Assembly: GCF_001457025.1 (NCBI RefSeq)
Contig: NZ_KQ758604.1
Span: 124,001 to 188,000, forward strand
DNA from: Pseudarthrobacter enclensis
GTDB lineage: Bacteria; Actinomycetota; Actinomycetes; Actinomycetales; Micrococcaceae
Length of the DNA: 64,000 nucleotides
Direction of reading: 5' to 3'
Translations under genes and position numbers: made by a program
The notes under the pieces: generated by a model
Told to the model about the DNA's origin: nothing
The model's input: only the letters and a program-made list of their open reading frames with translations
Database searches by the model: none
Shown: piece after piece, positions 46,525 to 55,452 of the stretch
Position numbering within the stretch: the first letter of the stretch is position 1
Layout of the letters: each line of letters opens with the position of its first letter

Positions 46525-47960
46525 GGCTGCGGGTGCTCGGCGTCCTCAGCGTGCTCTGCCTGGCGGTGGTGTTCCTGGTGTCCGGCACCATCCTGTCCTC
46601 CGCCGCGCGGGAGCTTACCCAGGAGGTCCAGATCAACCGGGCGGCGTCGCTGAACCGCCTGGCCCAGGTGGCGTTCGATGCCGCCGGAGACGGCGACACT
46701 GCGCGGCTGCAGCGCGAGATGAACACCTATTCGGCCCTGTACGCCGAAGGCATCGTGGTCCGCATGCAGCAGGAAACCCTCAGCTCCGGCGGCCTCAGCG
46801 CTGACCGGCCGGACGTGCGGGATGCGTTGTCGCTGGCCCGGCTGAACGTGAACGGCACCTCCCTGGCCCCGCTGGAGCCGCTCGGTTCAGGTTCGGACGT
46901 CATGTTCCGCTCGTTCGGCAGCGCCAACCAGGTGCTCGGCGGAGTGGTGCTGGACGTGAACCTCGACGCCGCCCGCGCCAAGCTGCAGCAGCGCTGGCTC
47001 GTGGTGGCGGCAGCCGCCGTCGCGCTCGCTGCGGTCCTGCTGCTCGCCGCCGCCCGGGTGACAGGATGGGTGCTGCGCCCCGTCCTGAGGCTGAATTCGG
47101 CCGTGACCGAGCTGGGCCGGACCGGACGTGCCGGCCGCCTTCCAGAGGACGGGCCGCCCGAGCTTCGTGAGCTGAGCCGGTCCTTCAGCGCCATGGCCCG
47201 CACCGTCAGCGACAGCATCGAGTCGCAGCGGCAACTGATTGCCGATACGTCCCACCAGCTCAGGAATCCCATCGGTGCGCTCCGCCTGCGGCTGGACATC
47301 CTCCAGCTTGAACTGAAAACGGAGCGGGAGCACGACGCAGCGGCCAGCGTGGTGGCAGAGCTCGAGCGGGTCGAGGAGATCCTGGACGATGTCCTGAAGC
47401 TCGCAGCCGCCGAGCACCGCGTGAGCGAGGACGCCGTCCGGGCGTTCAACAGCCCGGACGCCAGGCCCGTGGCCGGGCCCATCGACCCCTACCCGGTCCT
47501 GCAGGGCGAAGTGGAGCGGGCGGCTCCGGCGGCCGAACGCTCCGGCGTGCGGCTGGTCCTCGCTCCCCCACCGCGTCCTGTCCTGGTGGCCTGCGAACCG
47601 GCTGAACTTGCCCAGATGGCCGGGGAGCTGCTTGGCAACGCCGTGAAATATGCGCCGGGAGCCACTGTCACCGCCGCCGTCCGGCAGGAGCAGGGACTGG
47701 TGACGGTGGAGATTTCCGACGACGGCCCGGGGCTTTCGGCAGCGGAGCTCGCCCAGGCGCCGGGCAGGTTCTGGCGGGCCCCGAAGCACGCGGCGGTGCG
47801 GGGAACGGGGCTGGGCATGACGATCGTGGGTGAACTGGCGGCGGCGAACGGGGGCCGGCTGGTCCTGGACACAGCGTCGCCGCATGGCCTTCGGGCCCGC
47901 CTGCAGTTCCCGGCCCAACCTGTGGACGGCAGCGCACATGGTGGTGGCACGCGTGCGTGA
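46521..47960 (+). CDS. Sensor histidine kinase
   Basis: A 479-residue membrane kinase. Helix 1 is at about 5-25, an extracytoplasmic loop of about 130 residues follows, then helix 2 at about 160-180 and a HAMP-like linker. The phospho-acceptor His is at about 245 in ADTSHQLRNPIGALRL, and the ATP-binding part has NAVKYAP, ISDDGPGLS and GTGLGMTIV. The GTG start overlaps the regulator stop. The downstream TAXI lipoprotein overlaps its end, so a periplasmic solute may be reported to the sensor loop. Confidence 0.92.
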   Translation: MRLRVLGVLSVLCLAVVFLVSGTILSSAARELTQEVQINRAASLNRLAQVAFDAAGDGDTARLQREMNTYSALYAEGIVVRMQQETLSSGGLSADRPDVRDALSLARLNVNGTSLAPLEPLGSGSDVMFRSFGSANQVLGGVVLDVNLDAARAKLQQRWLVVAAAAVALAAVLLLAAARVTGWVLRPVLRLNSAVTELGRTGRAGRLPEDGPPELRELSRSFSAMARTVSDSIESQRQLIADTSHQLRNPIGALRLRLDILQLELKTEREHDAAASVVAELERVEEILDDVLKLAAAEHRVSEDAVRAFNSPDARPVAGPIDPYPVLQGEVERAAPAAERSGVRLVLAPPPRPVLVACEPAELAQMAGELLGNAVKYAPGATVTAAVRQEQGLVTVEISDDGPGLSAAELAQAPGRFWRAPKHAAVRGTGLGMTIVGELAAANGGRLVLDTASPHGLRARLQFPAQPVDGSAHGGGTRA

Positions 47961-49005
47961 GTCAGGCGCGTCGGTGACACCCGGCCAGGCGGCTCTTTCC
48001 AGGCGGGCCCTGCTCAGGGCGGGGGCAGGCTTGGCAGCCGTGGCGCTGCTCCCATCCGGGCTGGCCGCCTGCAGCGGGAGCAGGCCGGAGCTGTTGACCG
48101 TTGCCGGCGGCGAAACGGGGGGCTTCTACCTCGAGTTCTCCACCCTCCTGGCCGCTGCCCTGGAACGCCACGGCGTGGCGCAGCGGGCCGTGGCCGTGCC
48201 CACCGGCGGCAGCCTGGACAACCTGGCCCAGCTAAGGGAAGGGAAAGCCACGTTTGCCGTGTCCCTGGCCGATGCCGTGGCCGAACCGGACAATCCGGGC
48301 GACCGGGCCGGGCAAAGCCAGGCTCCCGGGACCTCCGGCCAGGCGGAGCTGGCCGCCCTTGGCAAGGTCTACGAAAACTACGTCCACTGCATAGTGCGGC
48401 GCGGCAGCGGCATCACCGGCCTTACCCAGTTGTCCGGCCGTACGGTCGCCATCGGCCAGCCGGGCTCGGGGACCTCCCTCACCACGCCCAGGCTGCTGGC
48501 GGCAGCGGGCCTGGGTACCTCGGCGGCGGGCGGACCCGCAGCGCCGGGCAGTGTCGCCGTCGTCAGCCTTGGCTTGAATGACGGCCTTGCCGCGTTGAAG
48601 ACGGGCGGCGTGGACGCCCTCTTCTGGTCCGGCGGCGTGCCTACGGCCGCCATCACCGCCGCGCAGCAGGATGTGGCGCTGGCACTGCTGGACCTCTCGT
48701 CGCTGCTGCCGGAGCTGCGGAGCCGGTACGGGTCCCAGTACGACCGCGTGTTCATCCCGGCGGGAAGCTACCCGGGGGTTCCGGCGGTGTGGACCGTGGG
48801 CGCCGCCAACCTGCTGCTGTGCCGCGCGGACCTTGACGCCGGGACCGTGGAACGCACCGTCCAGCTTCTGGTGAACCATGCGGGCGACCTGATCCCGCAG
48901 TCCAGCCTGGGCGTTCAATTCCTCAGCCCGGAGACCCTGATCAACACCGCAGGCGTGCCTCTGCACCCTGCTGCCGCGGACGCCTACCGGGCGCTCCACG
49001 GCTAG
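47938..49005 (+). CDS. TAXI-type solute-binding lipoprotein
   Basis: A 355-residue exported protein. It begins with a basic region and SRRALLRAGAGLAAVALLPS leading to the lipobox LAAC, which resembles a Tat-type lipoprotein signal. The mature start TVAGGETGGFYLEFSTLLA, with GSLDNLAQLREGKATFAVSLADA later, matches TAXI TRAP receptor proteins. No TRAP permease genes flank it. It overlaps the end of the kinase gene by 23 bases, and a GTG at 47953 is an alternative start. With the kinase and regulator it may form a sensing unit rather than a transporter. Confidence 0.82.
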   Translation: MVVARVRESGASVTPGQAALSRRALLRAGAGLAAVALLPSGLAACSGSRPELLTVAGGETGGFYLEFSTLLAAALERHGVAQRAVAVPTGGSLDNLAQLREGKATFAVSLADAVAEPDNPGDRAGQSQAPGTSGQAELAALGKVYENYVHCIVRRGSGITGLTQLSGRTVAIGQPGSGTSLTTPRLLAAAGLGTSAAGGPAAPGSVAVVSLGLNDGLAALKTGGVDALFWSGGVPTAAITAAQQDVALALLDLSSLLPELRSRYGSQYDRVFIPAGSYPGVPAVWTVGAANLLLCRADLDAGTVERTVQLLVNHAGDLIPQSSLGVQFLSPETLINTAGVPLHPAAADAYRALHG

Positions 49006-49091
49006 TCACGCCCGCTCACCTAAAGGCGGCTCTCCCACCGACGCGCGCTCCCCCGTGGCGGCTCACGCACAAGCGCCGGCCGGTGACCGGC

Positions 49092-50576
49092 TCAGTTCCC
49101 CGAGTGGGCCTGCAGGAAGCTGTACACCTCAGTTTCGTCCACGCCGGGGAAAGCGCCGGGCGGCATGGCCGCGAGCAAGTGCGAGTGTGCCCGCGCCGAG
49201 GGCCAGGCGTTGCCGGCCCATTCGTTGGTCAGCTCAGCCGGCGGACGTTTGCAGCAGGTGGGGTCTGGGCAGTTTGAGGTGGCCCGGGCGGTAGTTTCCC
49301 GCCCCCGGAACCACTTCACGTGCTGGTACGGCACGCCGATGCTCAGGGAGAACTGGCCGGTCGCCGAGCGTTCCGTGCGCGCGGTGCACCAATACGTGCC
49401 GGACGGCGTATCCGTGTACTGGCTGTAGGCACTGAACTTGTCCGGCACATCGAAGACGGCCCGGGACGTCCAGGCTTTGCACGACGGCTGGCCCTCAATG
49501 GCGCCGGTATGGTCCTGCGGGAAGTTCACGCCGTCGTTCTCGTAGGCCTTGTAGATGATGCCGCTCTGGTGCGTCTTCTGGAAATGGGTGGTGATGCCCA
49601 GGTGCTTTGTGGCCAGGTTGGTGAAACGGTGCGCCGCGGTCTCGTAGGACACAGCGAAGGCATCACGGATGTCCTCGACCGCAATTTCCTTGGCCGCTTT
49701 GGCTTTTTGCAGAAATTCCACAGTGGCCTGTTCCGGGAGCAGCAGCGCTGCAGCGAAATAGTTGGTGGCCACGCGCTGGGCCAGGAAGTCCCCGTAGTTC
49801 TTGGGGGTCTCGTGCCCCAGGACGTAGTGGCCCAGCGCCTGCAGCAGCACCGACCGCGGGTCATGGTCCTGCCGCTGGCTCTGCGTCAGGTAAATTCTGC
49901 GGTTCTTCAAATCGGTAACGGACCGGGTTGAATGCGGCAGATCAGACACGTGGTACAGGGTGAAACCCAGGTGCGCGGCGATGTCCGCGATGACGTGCTG
50001 GCTCAGCGGACCGGTGGTGTAACCCACCTCCTTGAGGACCTTCTGCGCCTCGGCCTCATACTCCGGGAAGTAGTTGCCGCGCTCCCGCATCATGGCCCGC
50101 AGTTCGCCGTTGGCACGGCGGGCTTCCTCGGGTGTGGCCACCTGCTCGTTCATCTTCCGCTCAAGCTCATGGAGCAGCCCCACCTGGGCCTCGAGGACAT
50201 CCAGCGGAAGCCGTGAACTGATGCGGATTTTCGGCAGGTTGAGGGACTCGTAGAGCGGTCCGCGCTGGTACCGTTCCAGCTCGATCTCCAGGGCGGCCCG
50301 GCGGCTGGGCGGCTCTGCCCCAAGCAGCTGGTCGATGCTGACACCGAGCGCTGAGGCGAGGTGCTGCAGCAGGGTCAGCTTGGGTTCGCGCTTGCCGTTC
50401 TCAATCAGGCTCAGCTGGCTGGGAGCGGTTCCGACGGCGGCACTCAGGTCATCGAGCGTCAGCCCGGCTTGCTTGCGGAGATGGCGGACGCGGCGGCCCA
50501 GGGCGATGACGTCGAGTTCGGGGGCGGCGGCCGACGGCGGCTGCAGGATGTCCCGGTTCCAGCTTGAAGGCGACAT
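49092..50576 (-). CDS. ramB: RamB-like XRE regulator of the glyoxylate shunt
   Basis: A 494-residue regulator. An XRE helix-turn-helix (residues about 27-80; TLDDLSAAVGTAPSQLSLIE) is followed by a ScfR/IrrE-like middle domain with ALGHYVLGHETP at the place of a metallopeptidase HExxH, and a C-terminal Cys-rich part C-x3-C-C. The catalytic Glu is missing, so protease activity is unlikely. In Corynebacterium RamB represses the acetate and glyoxylate genes; here it is divergent from aceA, so the same job is expected. The gene is convergent with the TAXI gene. Confidence 0.88.
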   Translation of the reverse strand: MSPSSWNRDILQPPSAAAPELDVIALGRRVRHLRKQAGLTLDDLSAAVGTAPSQLSLIENGKREPKLTLLQHLASALGVSIDQLLGAEPPSRRAALEIELERYQRGPLYESLNLPKIRISSRLPLDVLEAQVGLLHELERKMNEQVATPEEARRANGELRAMMRERGNYFPEYEAEAQKVLKEVGYTTGPLSQHVIADIAAHLGFTLYHVSDLPHSTRSVTDLKNRRIYLTQSQRQDHDPRSVLLQALGHYVLGHETPKNYGDFLAQRVATNYFAAALLLPEQATVEFLQKAKAAKEIAVEDIRDAFAVSYETAAHRFTNLATKHLGITTHFQKTHQSGIIYKAYENDGVNFPQDHTGAIEGQPSCKAWTSRAVFDVPDKFSAYSQYTDTPSGTYWCTARTERSATGQFSLSIGVPYQHVKWFRGRETTARATSNCPDPTCCKRPPAELTNEWAGNAWPSARAHSHLLAAMPPGAFPGVDETEVYSFLQAHSGN

Positions 50577-50601
50577 TTCTGAAGAATACGTGAAGAAGTG
50601 C

Positions 50602-50671
50602 GTTTCTTTCCAGAGGTTTTATCTGGAAAGGGGGTTGAAAGTGCTGAAAAGTAGTTGTCACGGAAAGAAAC
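50602..50671. promoter_or_regulatory. Multiple GAAAG-type dyads between ramB and aceA
   Basis: CTTTCCAGA (50606-50614) and TCTGGAAAG (50622-50630) form a perfect inverted repeat with a seven-base spacer. GTTTCTTTCC (50602-50611) and GGAAAGAAAC (50662-50671) are a perfect inverted pair of ten. The region also has TGAAAGTGC-TGAAAAGTA direct repeats. The sites lie between the divergent ramB and aceA starts. Confidence 0.65.
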
Positions 50672-50752
50672 ACCGCACCGGATAAGCCGGTGGGAACCTC
50701 AACGGCGCGGTTCCCACCTACTCCCTCCGGAGCTCAATCAAGGAGATCAACG

Positions 50753-52084
50753 ATGACTGCAGCATTTGAGCCCACCTCGCAGACGCCTGAAGAGCAGGCC
50801 GCCGCCCTGGAGCTCGAGTGGGCCGCCAACCCCCGCTGGGAAGGTGTGACCCGGGACTACTCAGCCTCCGACGTCGTCCGTCTTCGCGGCCGTGTCTCCG
50901 AGGAACACACGCTGGCCCGCCGGGGTTCGGAAAAGCTGTGGAAGCAGCTCACGGAGGAACACAAGACCGGCGGCTACACCAACGCCCTTGGCGCCCTCAC
51001 CGGTAACCAGGCCGTCCAGCAGGTCAAAGCAGGCCTCCGTGCCATCTACCTCTCCGGCTGGCAGGTTGCCGCGGACGCCAACAACTCCGGCCACACCTAC
51101 CCGGACCAGTCCCTCTACCCGGCCAACTCGGTCCCCACCGTGGTCCGCCGGATCAACAACGCCCTGCTCCGCGCCGACCAGATCGAGTTCTCCGAAGGCA
51201 TCCAGACCGTCGAGGACTGGCTCGTGCCGATCGTTGCCGACGCAGAGGCCGGCTTCGGCGGCCCGCTGAACGCCTACGAGCTCATGAAGTCAATGATCCA
51301 GGCCGGCGCCTCCGGCGTTCACTGGGAGGACCAGCTCGCCTCGGAAAAGAAGTGCGGCCACCTCGGCGGCAAGGTCCTGATCCCCACCCAGCAGCACGTG
51401 CGCACCCTGAACGCCGCCCGGCTCGCGGCTGACGTTGCCGGCACCCCCACCGTCGTCATTGCCCGCACCGACGCCGAGGCCGCCACCCTGATCACCTCAG
51501 ACGTGGACGAGCGCGACCAGGAATTCATCCTCCGCGAAGGGGGACAGCCGGTCCGCACCGCCGAGGGCTTCTACAAGGTCCGCAACGGCATCGAACCCTG
51601 CATCGCCCGGGCCAAGGCCTACGCCCCGTACTCGGACCTGATCTGGATGGAGACCGGCACCCCGGACCTTGAGCTGGCGCGCAAGTTCGCCGAATCCGTC
51701 AAGGCCGAGTTCCCGGACCAGATGCTCTCCTACAACTGCTCGCCGTCGTTCAACTGGCGCAAGCACCTGGACGACGACACGATCGCCAAGTTCCAGCGTG
51801 AACTCGGAGCCATGGGCTTCACGTTCCAGTTCATCACCCTGGCCGGCTTCCACGCCCTGAACTACTCGATGTTCGACCTCGCCCACGGCTACGCCCGCAA
51901 CGGCATGAGCGCCTACGTTGAACTCCAGGAAAAGGAATTCGCCTCCGAATCCCGCGGCTACACCGCAACCAAGCACCAGCGCGAAGTCGGCACCGGCTAC
52001 TTCGACACCATCTCCACGGCGCTCAACCCCAACGCGTCCACTCTCGCCCTCGTGGGATCCACCGAAGAGGGCCAGTTCCACTAA
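50753..52084 (+). CDS. aceA: Isocitrate lyase
   Basis: A 443-residue cytoplasmic enzyme that splits isocitrate into glyoxylate and succinate. The active-site signature K-K-C-G-H is at about residues 199-203, in [18 protein letters not shown]. The start at MTAAFEP is placed by AGGAG eight bases upstream. It is divergent from ramB and followed by aceB, with a repeat-type hairpin between them. It allows growth on acetate or fatty acids and is expected to be repressed by RamB. Confidence 0.97.
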   Translation: MTAAFEPTSQTPEEQAAALELEWAANPRWEGVTRDYSASDVVRLRGRVSEEHTLARRGSEKLWKQLTEEHKTGGYTNALGALTGNQAVQQVKAGLRAIYLSGWQVAADANNSGHTYPDQSLYPANSVPTVVRRINNALLRADQIEFSEGIQTVEDWLVPIVADAEAGFGGPLNAYELMKSMIQAGASGVHWEDQLASEKKCGHLGGKVLIPTQQHVRTLNAARLAADVAGTPTVVIARTDAEAATLITSDVDERDQEFILREGGQPVRTAEGFYKVRNGIEPCIARAKAYAPYSDLIWMETGTPDLELARKFAESVKAEFPDQMLSYNCSPSFNWRKHLDDDTIAKFQRELGAMGFTFQFITLAGFHALNYSMFDLAHGYARNGMSAYVELQEKEFASESRGYTATKHQREVGTGYFDTISTALNPNASTLALVGSTEEGQFH

Positions 52085-52100
52085 AACCCATACTTTCCCG

Positions 52101-52167
52101 CTCGTTGCTCTATCACTTTGGGGCCCTAAAAGTCCTGTTTGGGTACCAAAAGTGATAGAGCAACGAG
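52101..52167. repeat. Intergenic palindrome, family A copy 2
   Basis: The arms CTCGTTGCTCTATCACTTT (52101-52119) and their exact reverse complement (52149-52167) give a 19-bp perfect stem; imperfect pairing continues inward. It shares GTTGCYCTATCACTT with copy 1 at 14000. It lies between aceA and aceB, eight bases before the aceB Shine-Dalgarno. Confidence 0.85.
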
Positions 52168-52187
52168 GGTTTTCAAGGAGAACTCCC

Positions 52188-53840
52188 ATGAACCGCTTTA
52201 CTGACTCATTCACGATCAACGGCATCACCATGACGGCGCAGCCCATTTGCCGGCAGGATGAGGTGCTGACGCCGGACGCGCTGGCGTTCATCGCCAAACT
52301 GCACCGCGCCACAGCGGAGCGCAGGCAGGAACTGCTGCAGGCGCGGCGGGCACGGCGCGCCGATATCGCCGCAGGCCAGGATCCCCGGTTCCTCCGGGAG
52401 ACCGAGCACATCCGCAACGACCCGTCCTGGCGCGTCGCTCCCCCCGCACCCGGCCTGGAGGACCGCCGCGTTGAGATCACCGGCCCGGTGGACAAGAAGA
52501 TGACCATTAATGCCTTGAACTCCGGCGCCAAGGTCTGGCTCGCGGACATGGAAGACTCCTCCACCCCCACCTGGCGCAACGTCATCAAGGGCCAGCTCAA
52601 CCTCACCGATGCCCTGGAACGCCGGATCGACTTCACCACGGACGAGGGCAAGGAGTACAAGCTCAAGCCCGCCGGCGAACTGCCCACCATCGTGGTCCGC
52701 CCCCGCGGCTGGCACCTCCCGGAGAAGCATATGCTCATCGACGGCGAACCCATCGCCGGCGGCATCGTGGACTTTGGCCTGTTCTTCTTCCACAACGCCC
52801 GACGCCTCCTGGCGCAGGGTAAAGGCCCCTACTTCTACCTGCCCAAGATTGAGAACCACCTCGAAGCCCGGCTCTGGAACGACATCTTCATCCTGGCCCA
52901 GGACCTGCTCGGCATCCCGCAGGGCACCATCCGGGCCACGGTGCTGATCGAGACCATCACGGCCGCCTTCGAGATGGAGGAGATCCTTTACGAACTGCGC
53001 GACCACGCCTCGGGCCTGAACGCCGGCCGATGGGACTACATCTTCTCCATCATCAAGAACTTCCGCACCCGTGGTCCCCGGTTCGTGATGCCGGACCGCG
53101 GCCAGGTGACCATGACCGCCCCCTTCATGCGCTCCTACACCGAGCAGCTGGTCCGGGCCTGCCACCGGCGCGGCGCCATGGCCATCGGCGGCATGGCTGC
53201 GGCCGTCCCCAACCGCAAGGATCCGGAAGCCAACGCCAACGCCCTGGAGAAGGTCCGCGCCGACAAGACCCGCGAGGCCAACGACGGCTTTGACGGTTCC
53301 TGGGTTGCCCACCCGGACCTGGTGCCCATCTGCCGCGACGTTTTCGATTCAGTCCTTGGCGAGCGCCCCAACCAGCTCGGCAAGCTGCGCGAGGACGTCA
53401 CCCCGGACGACCGCGCCCTGATCGACGTTGCTTCCCTGCACGGCACCATCACCGAGCAGGGCATCCGGAACAACATCGAAGTGGGCATCCGGTACATCGA
53501 GTCCTGGCTGCGGGGCAACGGGGCGGTGGCCATCCACAACCTGATGGAGGACGCCGCCACCGCCGAGATCTCGCGCTCCCAGCTGTGGCAGTGGATCTAC
53601 GCCCGTGCCATCACGGACCACGGCGAGATCGTCAGCCACGAATGGGTGGAAGAGCTGCTGGATGAGGAGTTCGCACGGCTGGAACGCTTTGACGGCGACC
53701 GGTTCGAGGATGCCCGCGACATCTTTGAGGAAGTCACCCTCGCCCGTGATTTCCCGTCCTTCCTGACCCTTCCCGCCTACGCCCGCTACCTCACCGAAGC
53801 CCGCGAAAAGGCCACCGTCGAGGAACTCGCCGCGGCCTGA
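52188..53840 (+). CDS. aceB: Malate synthase A
   Basis: A 550-residue enzyme condensing glyoxylate with acetyl-CoA. Family motifs are [26 protein letters not shown] with the catalytic Arg, [18 protein letters not shown], and the C-terminal [20 protein letters not shown] with the catalytic Asp. The A-type length is right. The ATG follows AAGGAG by seven bases. The gene lies 103 bases after aceA in the same direction; the hairpin between them may tune their ratio. Together they run the glyoxylate shunt. Confidence 0.97.
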   Translation: MNRFTDSFTINGITMTAQPICRQDEVLTPDALAFIAKLHRATAERRQELLQARRARRADIAAGQDPRFLRETEHIRNDPSWRVAPPAPGLEDRRVEITGPVDKKMTINALNSGAKVWLADMEDSSTPTWRNVIKGQLNLTDALERRIDFTTDEGKEYKLKPAGELPTIVVRPRGWHLPEKHMLIDGEPIAGGIVDFGLFFFHNARRLLAQGKGPYFYLPKIENHLEARLWNDIFILAQDLLGIPQGTIRATVLIETITAAFEMEEILYELRDHASGLNAGRWDYIFSIIKNFRTRGPRFVMPDRGQVTMTAPFMRSYTEQLVRACHRRGAMAIGGMAAAVPNRKDPEANANALEKVRADKTREANDGFDGSWVAHPDLVPICRDVFDSVLGERPNQLGKLREDVTPDDRALIDVASLHGTITEQGIRNNIEVGIRYIESWLRGNGAVAIHNLMEDAATAEISRSQLWQWIYARAITDHGEIVSHEWVEELLDEEFARLERFDGDRFEDARDIFEEVTLARDFPSFLTLPAYARYLTEAREKATVEELAAA

Positions 53841-53867
53841 CCGGGAGCCACCGCAAGAACTTCCGTT

Positions 53868-53927
53868 TGCCGGGCCGGCACGCCCTTCGCAACAGGCCCC
53901 TCCGAAATCCGGAGGGCCGGCCCGGCA
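53868..53927. terminator. Nested hairpin after aceB
   Basis: CCCTCCG (53898-53904) pairs with CGGAGGG (53910-53916) over a five-base loop, and outer arms TGCCGGGCCGGC (53868-53879) pair with GCCGGCCCGGCA (53916-53927). It begins 28 bases past the aceB stop and is a credible terminator. Confidence 0.65.
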
Positions 53928-53944
53928 GCGGAACCTACCCCTCC

Positions 53945-54078
53945 GACGCTCTCTCACTTGACGCGGAAACCCCCGGACGCTCTCTCACTTTCCTAAAGAA
54001 AGTGAGAGAGCGATTTCCTTTGGGGCGCAAGATCTGAGAGAGCGTCCCACCATTTGCTGCAGGATCTGAGCGGGCGTC
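53945..54078. repeat. Cluster of GACGCTCTCTCACTT-type repeats, family C
   Basis: GACGCTCTCTCACTT occurs at 53945-53959 and 53976-53990; the latter forms a perfect 15-bp hairpin (53978-53992/53998-54012) with a five-base loop. Inverted variants GATCTGAGAGAGCGTC (54031-54046) and GATCTGAGCGGGCGTC (54063-54078) follow. The cluster fills the convergent gap between aceB and the CynX-type gene. Confidence 0.8.
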
Positions 54079-54114
54079 GGGGTGCTGATGCAGTGTACGA
54101 CGCCGGGCGCCGGC

Positions 54115-55314
54115 TTAGCGGCCGCGCGGCACCCGGCGGACGGAGAGGGTGGTGCTGACGAAGAAGGTCAGCACCGACGCCAGGATCACCAGCAGCGCTG
54201 GCGTCCAGGACTCCGAGACATCGTGGACCAGCCCCACCAGGGGCGGGGCGACGGCCGCCAGGCAGTAGCCAAGTCCCTGCACAGTGGCGGACATCCGGCC
54301 GGCCGAGGCCTGGGACCGGGCCAGCCGGATGATGGCAATGAAGATGATGGTGATGCCGCCGCCCTGGGCGATTCCGCCGCACGTGGACCACAGCCACCAC
54401 AGCTGCGGGGCCAGCAGTAGCCCGGCCGGGACGGCCGTCCACAGCACGCCCAAGGTGACCGCCACCGCCGTCGTACTCATGTATTTGGCCGCGAACGGTA
54501 CGCCGAGGCCGCCCACGATGGCCAGGATCTGGAAGATTGAGGACGCGGCTCCGGCCTCTGCGGCGTTCATTCCCAGTTCATCGTGCAGGTAGCTGGGCAG
54601 CCAGGCGGTGACACCGTAGTAGGAGAAAGCCTGCCCGCCGAAGCCGGCGGTGAGTCCGAACGTGATCCACCCGGTCCCTGCCACGGCCGGCAGGCCGGCC
54701 TCTCCGGGTTCCTCGACGGCGGCCGCTGCCAGGAACGCGGTCCTCGGCCCCACCGCCAGCGTCCACGCCACGATGGCGGCGACGGCCAGCAGTGCCACCG
54801 AGGCCAGCGCGGCACGCCAGCCGGCCCACCCGGCCAACGGCGCCATGGCCACGGACGTCAGGAACGAGCCGATGTTCAGCGCAGCCGTGTAGATCCCCAT
54901 GGCGGTGCCCTGGCGCCGGGGCGGGAAATCGCGCCGGATGATCAGCGGGACCGCAATGTTCCCCACGGTGATGGCCAGCCCGATGACCACCGTGCCCGCC
55001 ACCACCAGCACCGGGCCACCCGCAGAGCGGACCACCACGCCGGCCAGGACCCCCAGGATAGTGAGGGTGACCGCGAACTCGGCACCGAACCTGCGTGCGG
55101 CCAGGGAGGCCAGCGGCGAGGCGAGCGAGAAGCACAGCACGGGAATGCTGGTCAGCAGGCCCAGCACCACGGGCGAGAAGGCCAGTTCCGCCTGCATGGG
55201 TCCCACCACCGGCGCTACGGCCACGAACGGGCCGCGCAGGTTCAGTGCCAGCAGGCCGATGCAGGCGAGCAGGATCCAGCTGCGGGGAATGCGGGAGAGT
55301 GTCCGGCCGCTCAC
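54115..55314 (-). CDS. CynX/NimT-type MFS transporter
   Basis: A 399-residue transporter with twelve helices. The first helix region LNLRGPFVAVAPVVGPMQAE and the LSSIPVLCFSLASPLAS-like stretch that follows are the CynX family opening, and ARRFGAEFAV marks the loop between helices 2 and 3. The substrate is unknown; relatives export or import cyanate, nitroimidazoles or other small molecules. It is a single gene, convergent with aceB. Confidence 0.85.
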   Translation of the reverse strand: MSGRTLSRIPRSWILLACIGLLALNLRGPFVAVAPVVGPMQAELAFSPVVLGLLTSIPVLCFSLASPLASLAARRFGAEFAVTLTILGVLAGVVVRSAGGPVLVVAGTVVIGLAITVGNIAVPLIIRRDFPPRRQGTAMGIYTAALNIGSFLTSVAMAPLAGWAGWRAALASVALLAVAAIVAWTLAVGPRTAFLAAAAVEEPGEAGLPAVAGTGWITFGLTAGFGGQAFSYYGVTAWLPSYLHDELGMNAAEAGAASSIFQILAIVGGLGVPFAAKYMSTTAVAVTLGVLWTAVPAGLLLAPQLWWLWSTCGGIAQGGGITIIFIAIIRLARSQASAGRMSATVQGLGYCLAAVAPPLVGLVHDVSESWTPALLVILASVLTFFVSTTLSVRRVPRGR

Positions 55315-55452
55315 GGGGCGGCACGGAAGGAAAGGGGATGTTTCATCACCTTCATTGCTATCACGCCGCGCGGAGCCGGAATCACGGAAGACCCGGCGGA
55401 GCGCCCTGGCTTACGATGAACCTGACTTTCCGCCGACGGACAGGACACCCTC

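Noticed and set aside
47938..49005. Complete TAXI TRAP transporter
   Set aside because: No TRAP membrane subunit genes lie before or after the receptor gene in this window.
53945..54078. Possible CRISPR array
   Set aside because: The units differ in orientation and spacing, and there are no regular spacers or cas genes.
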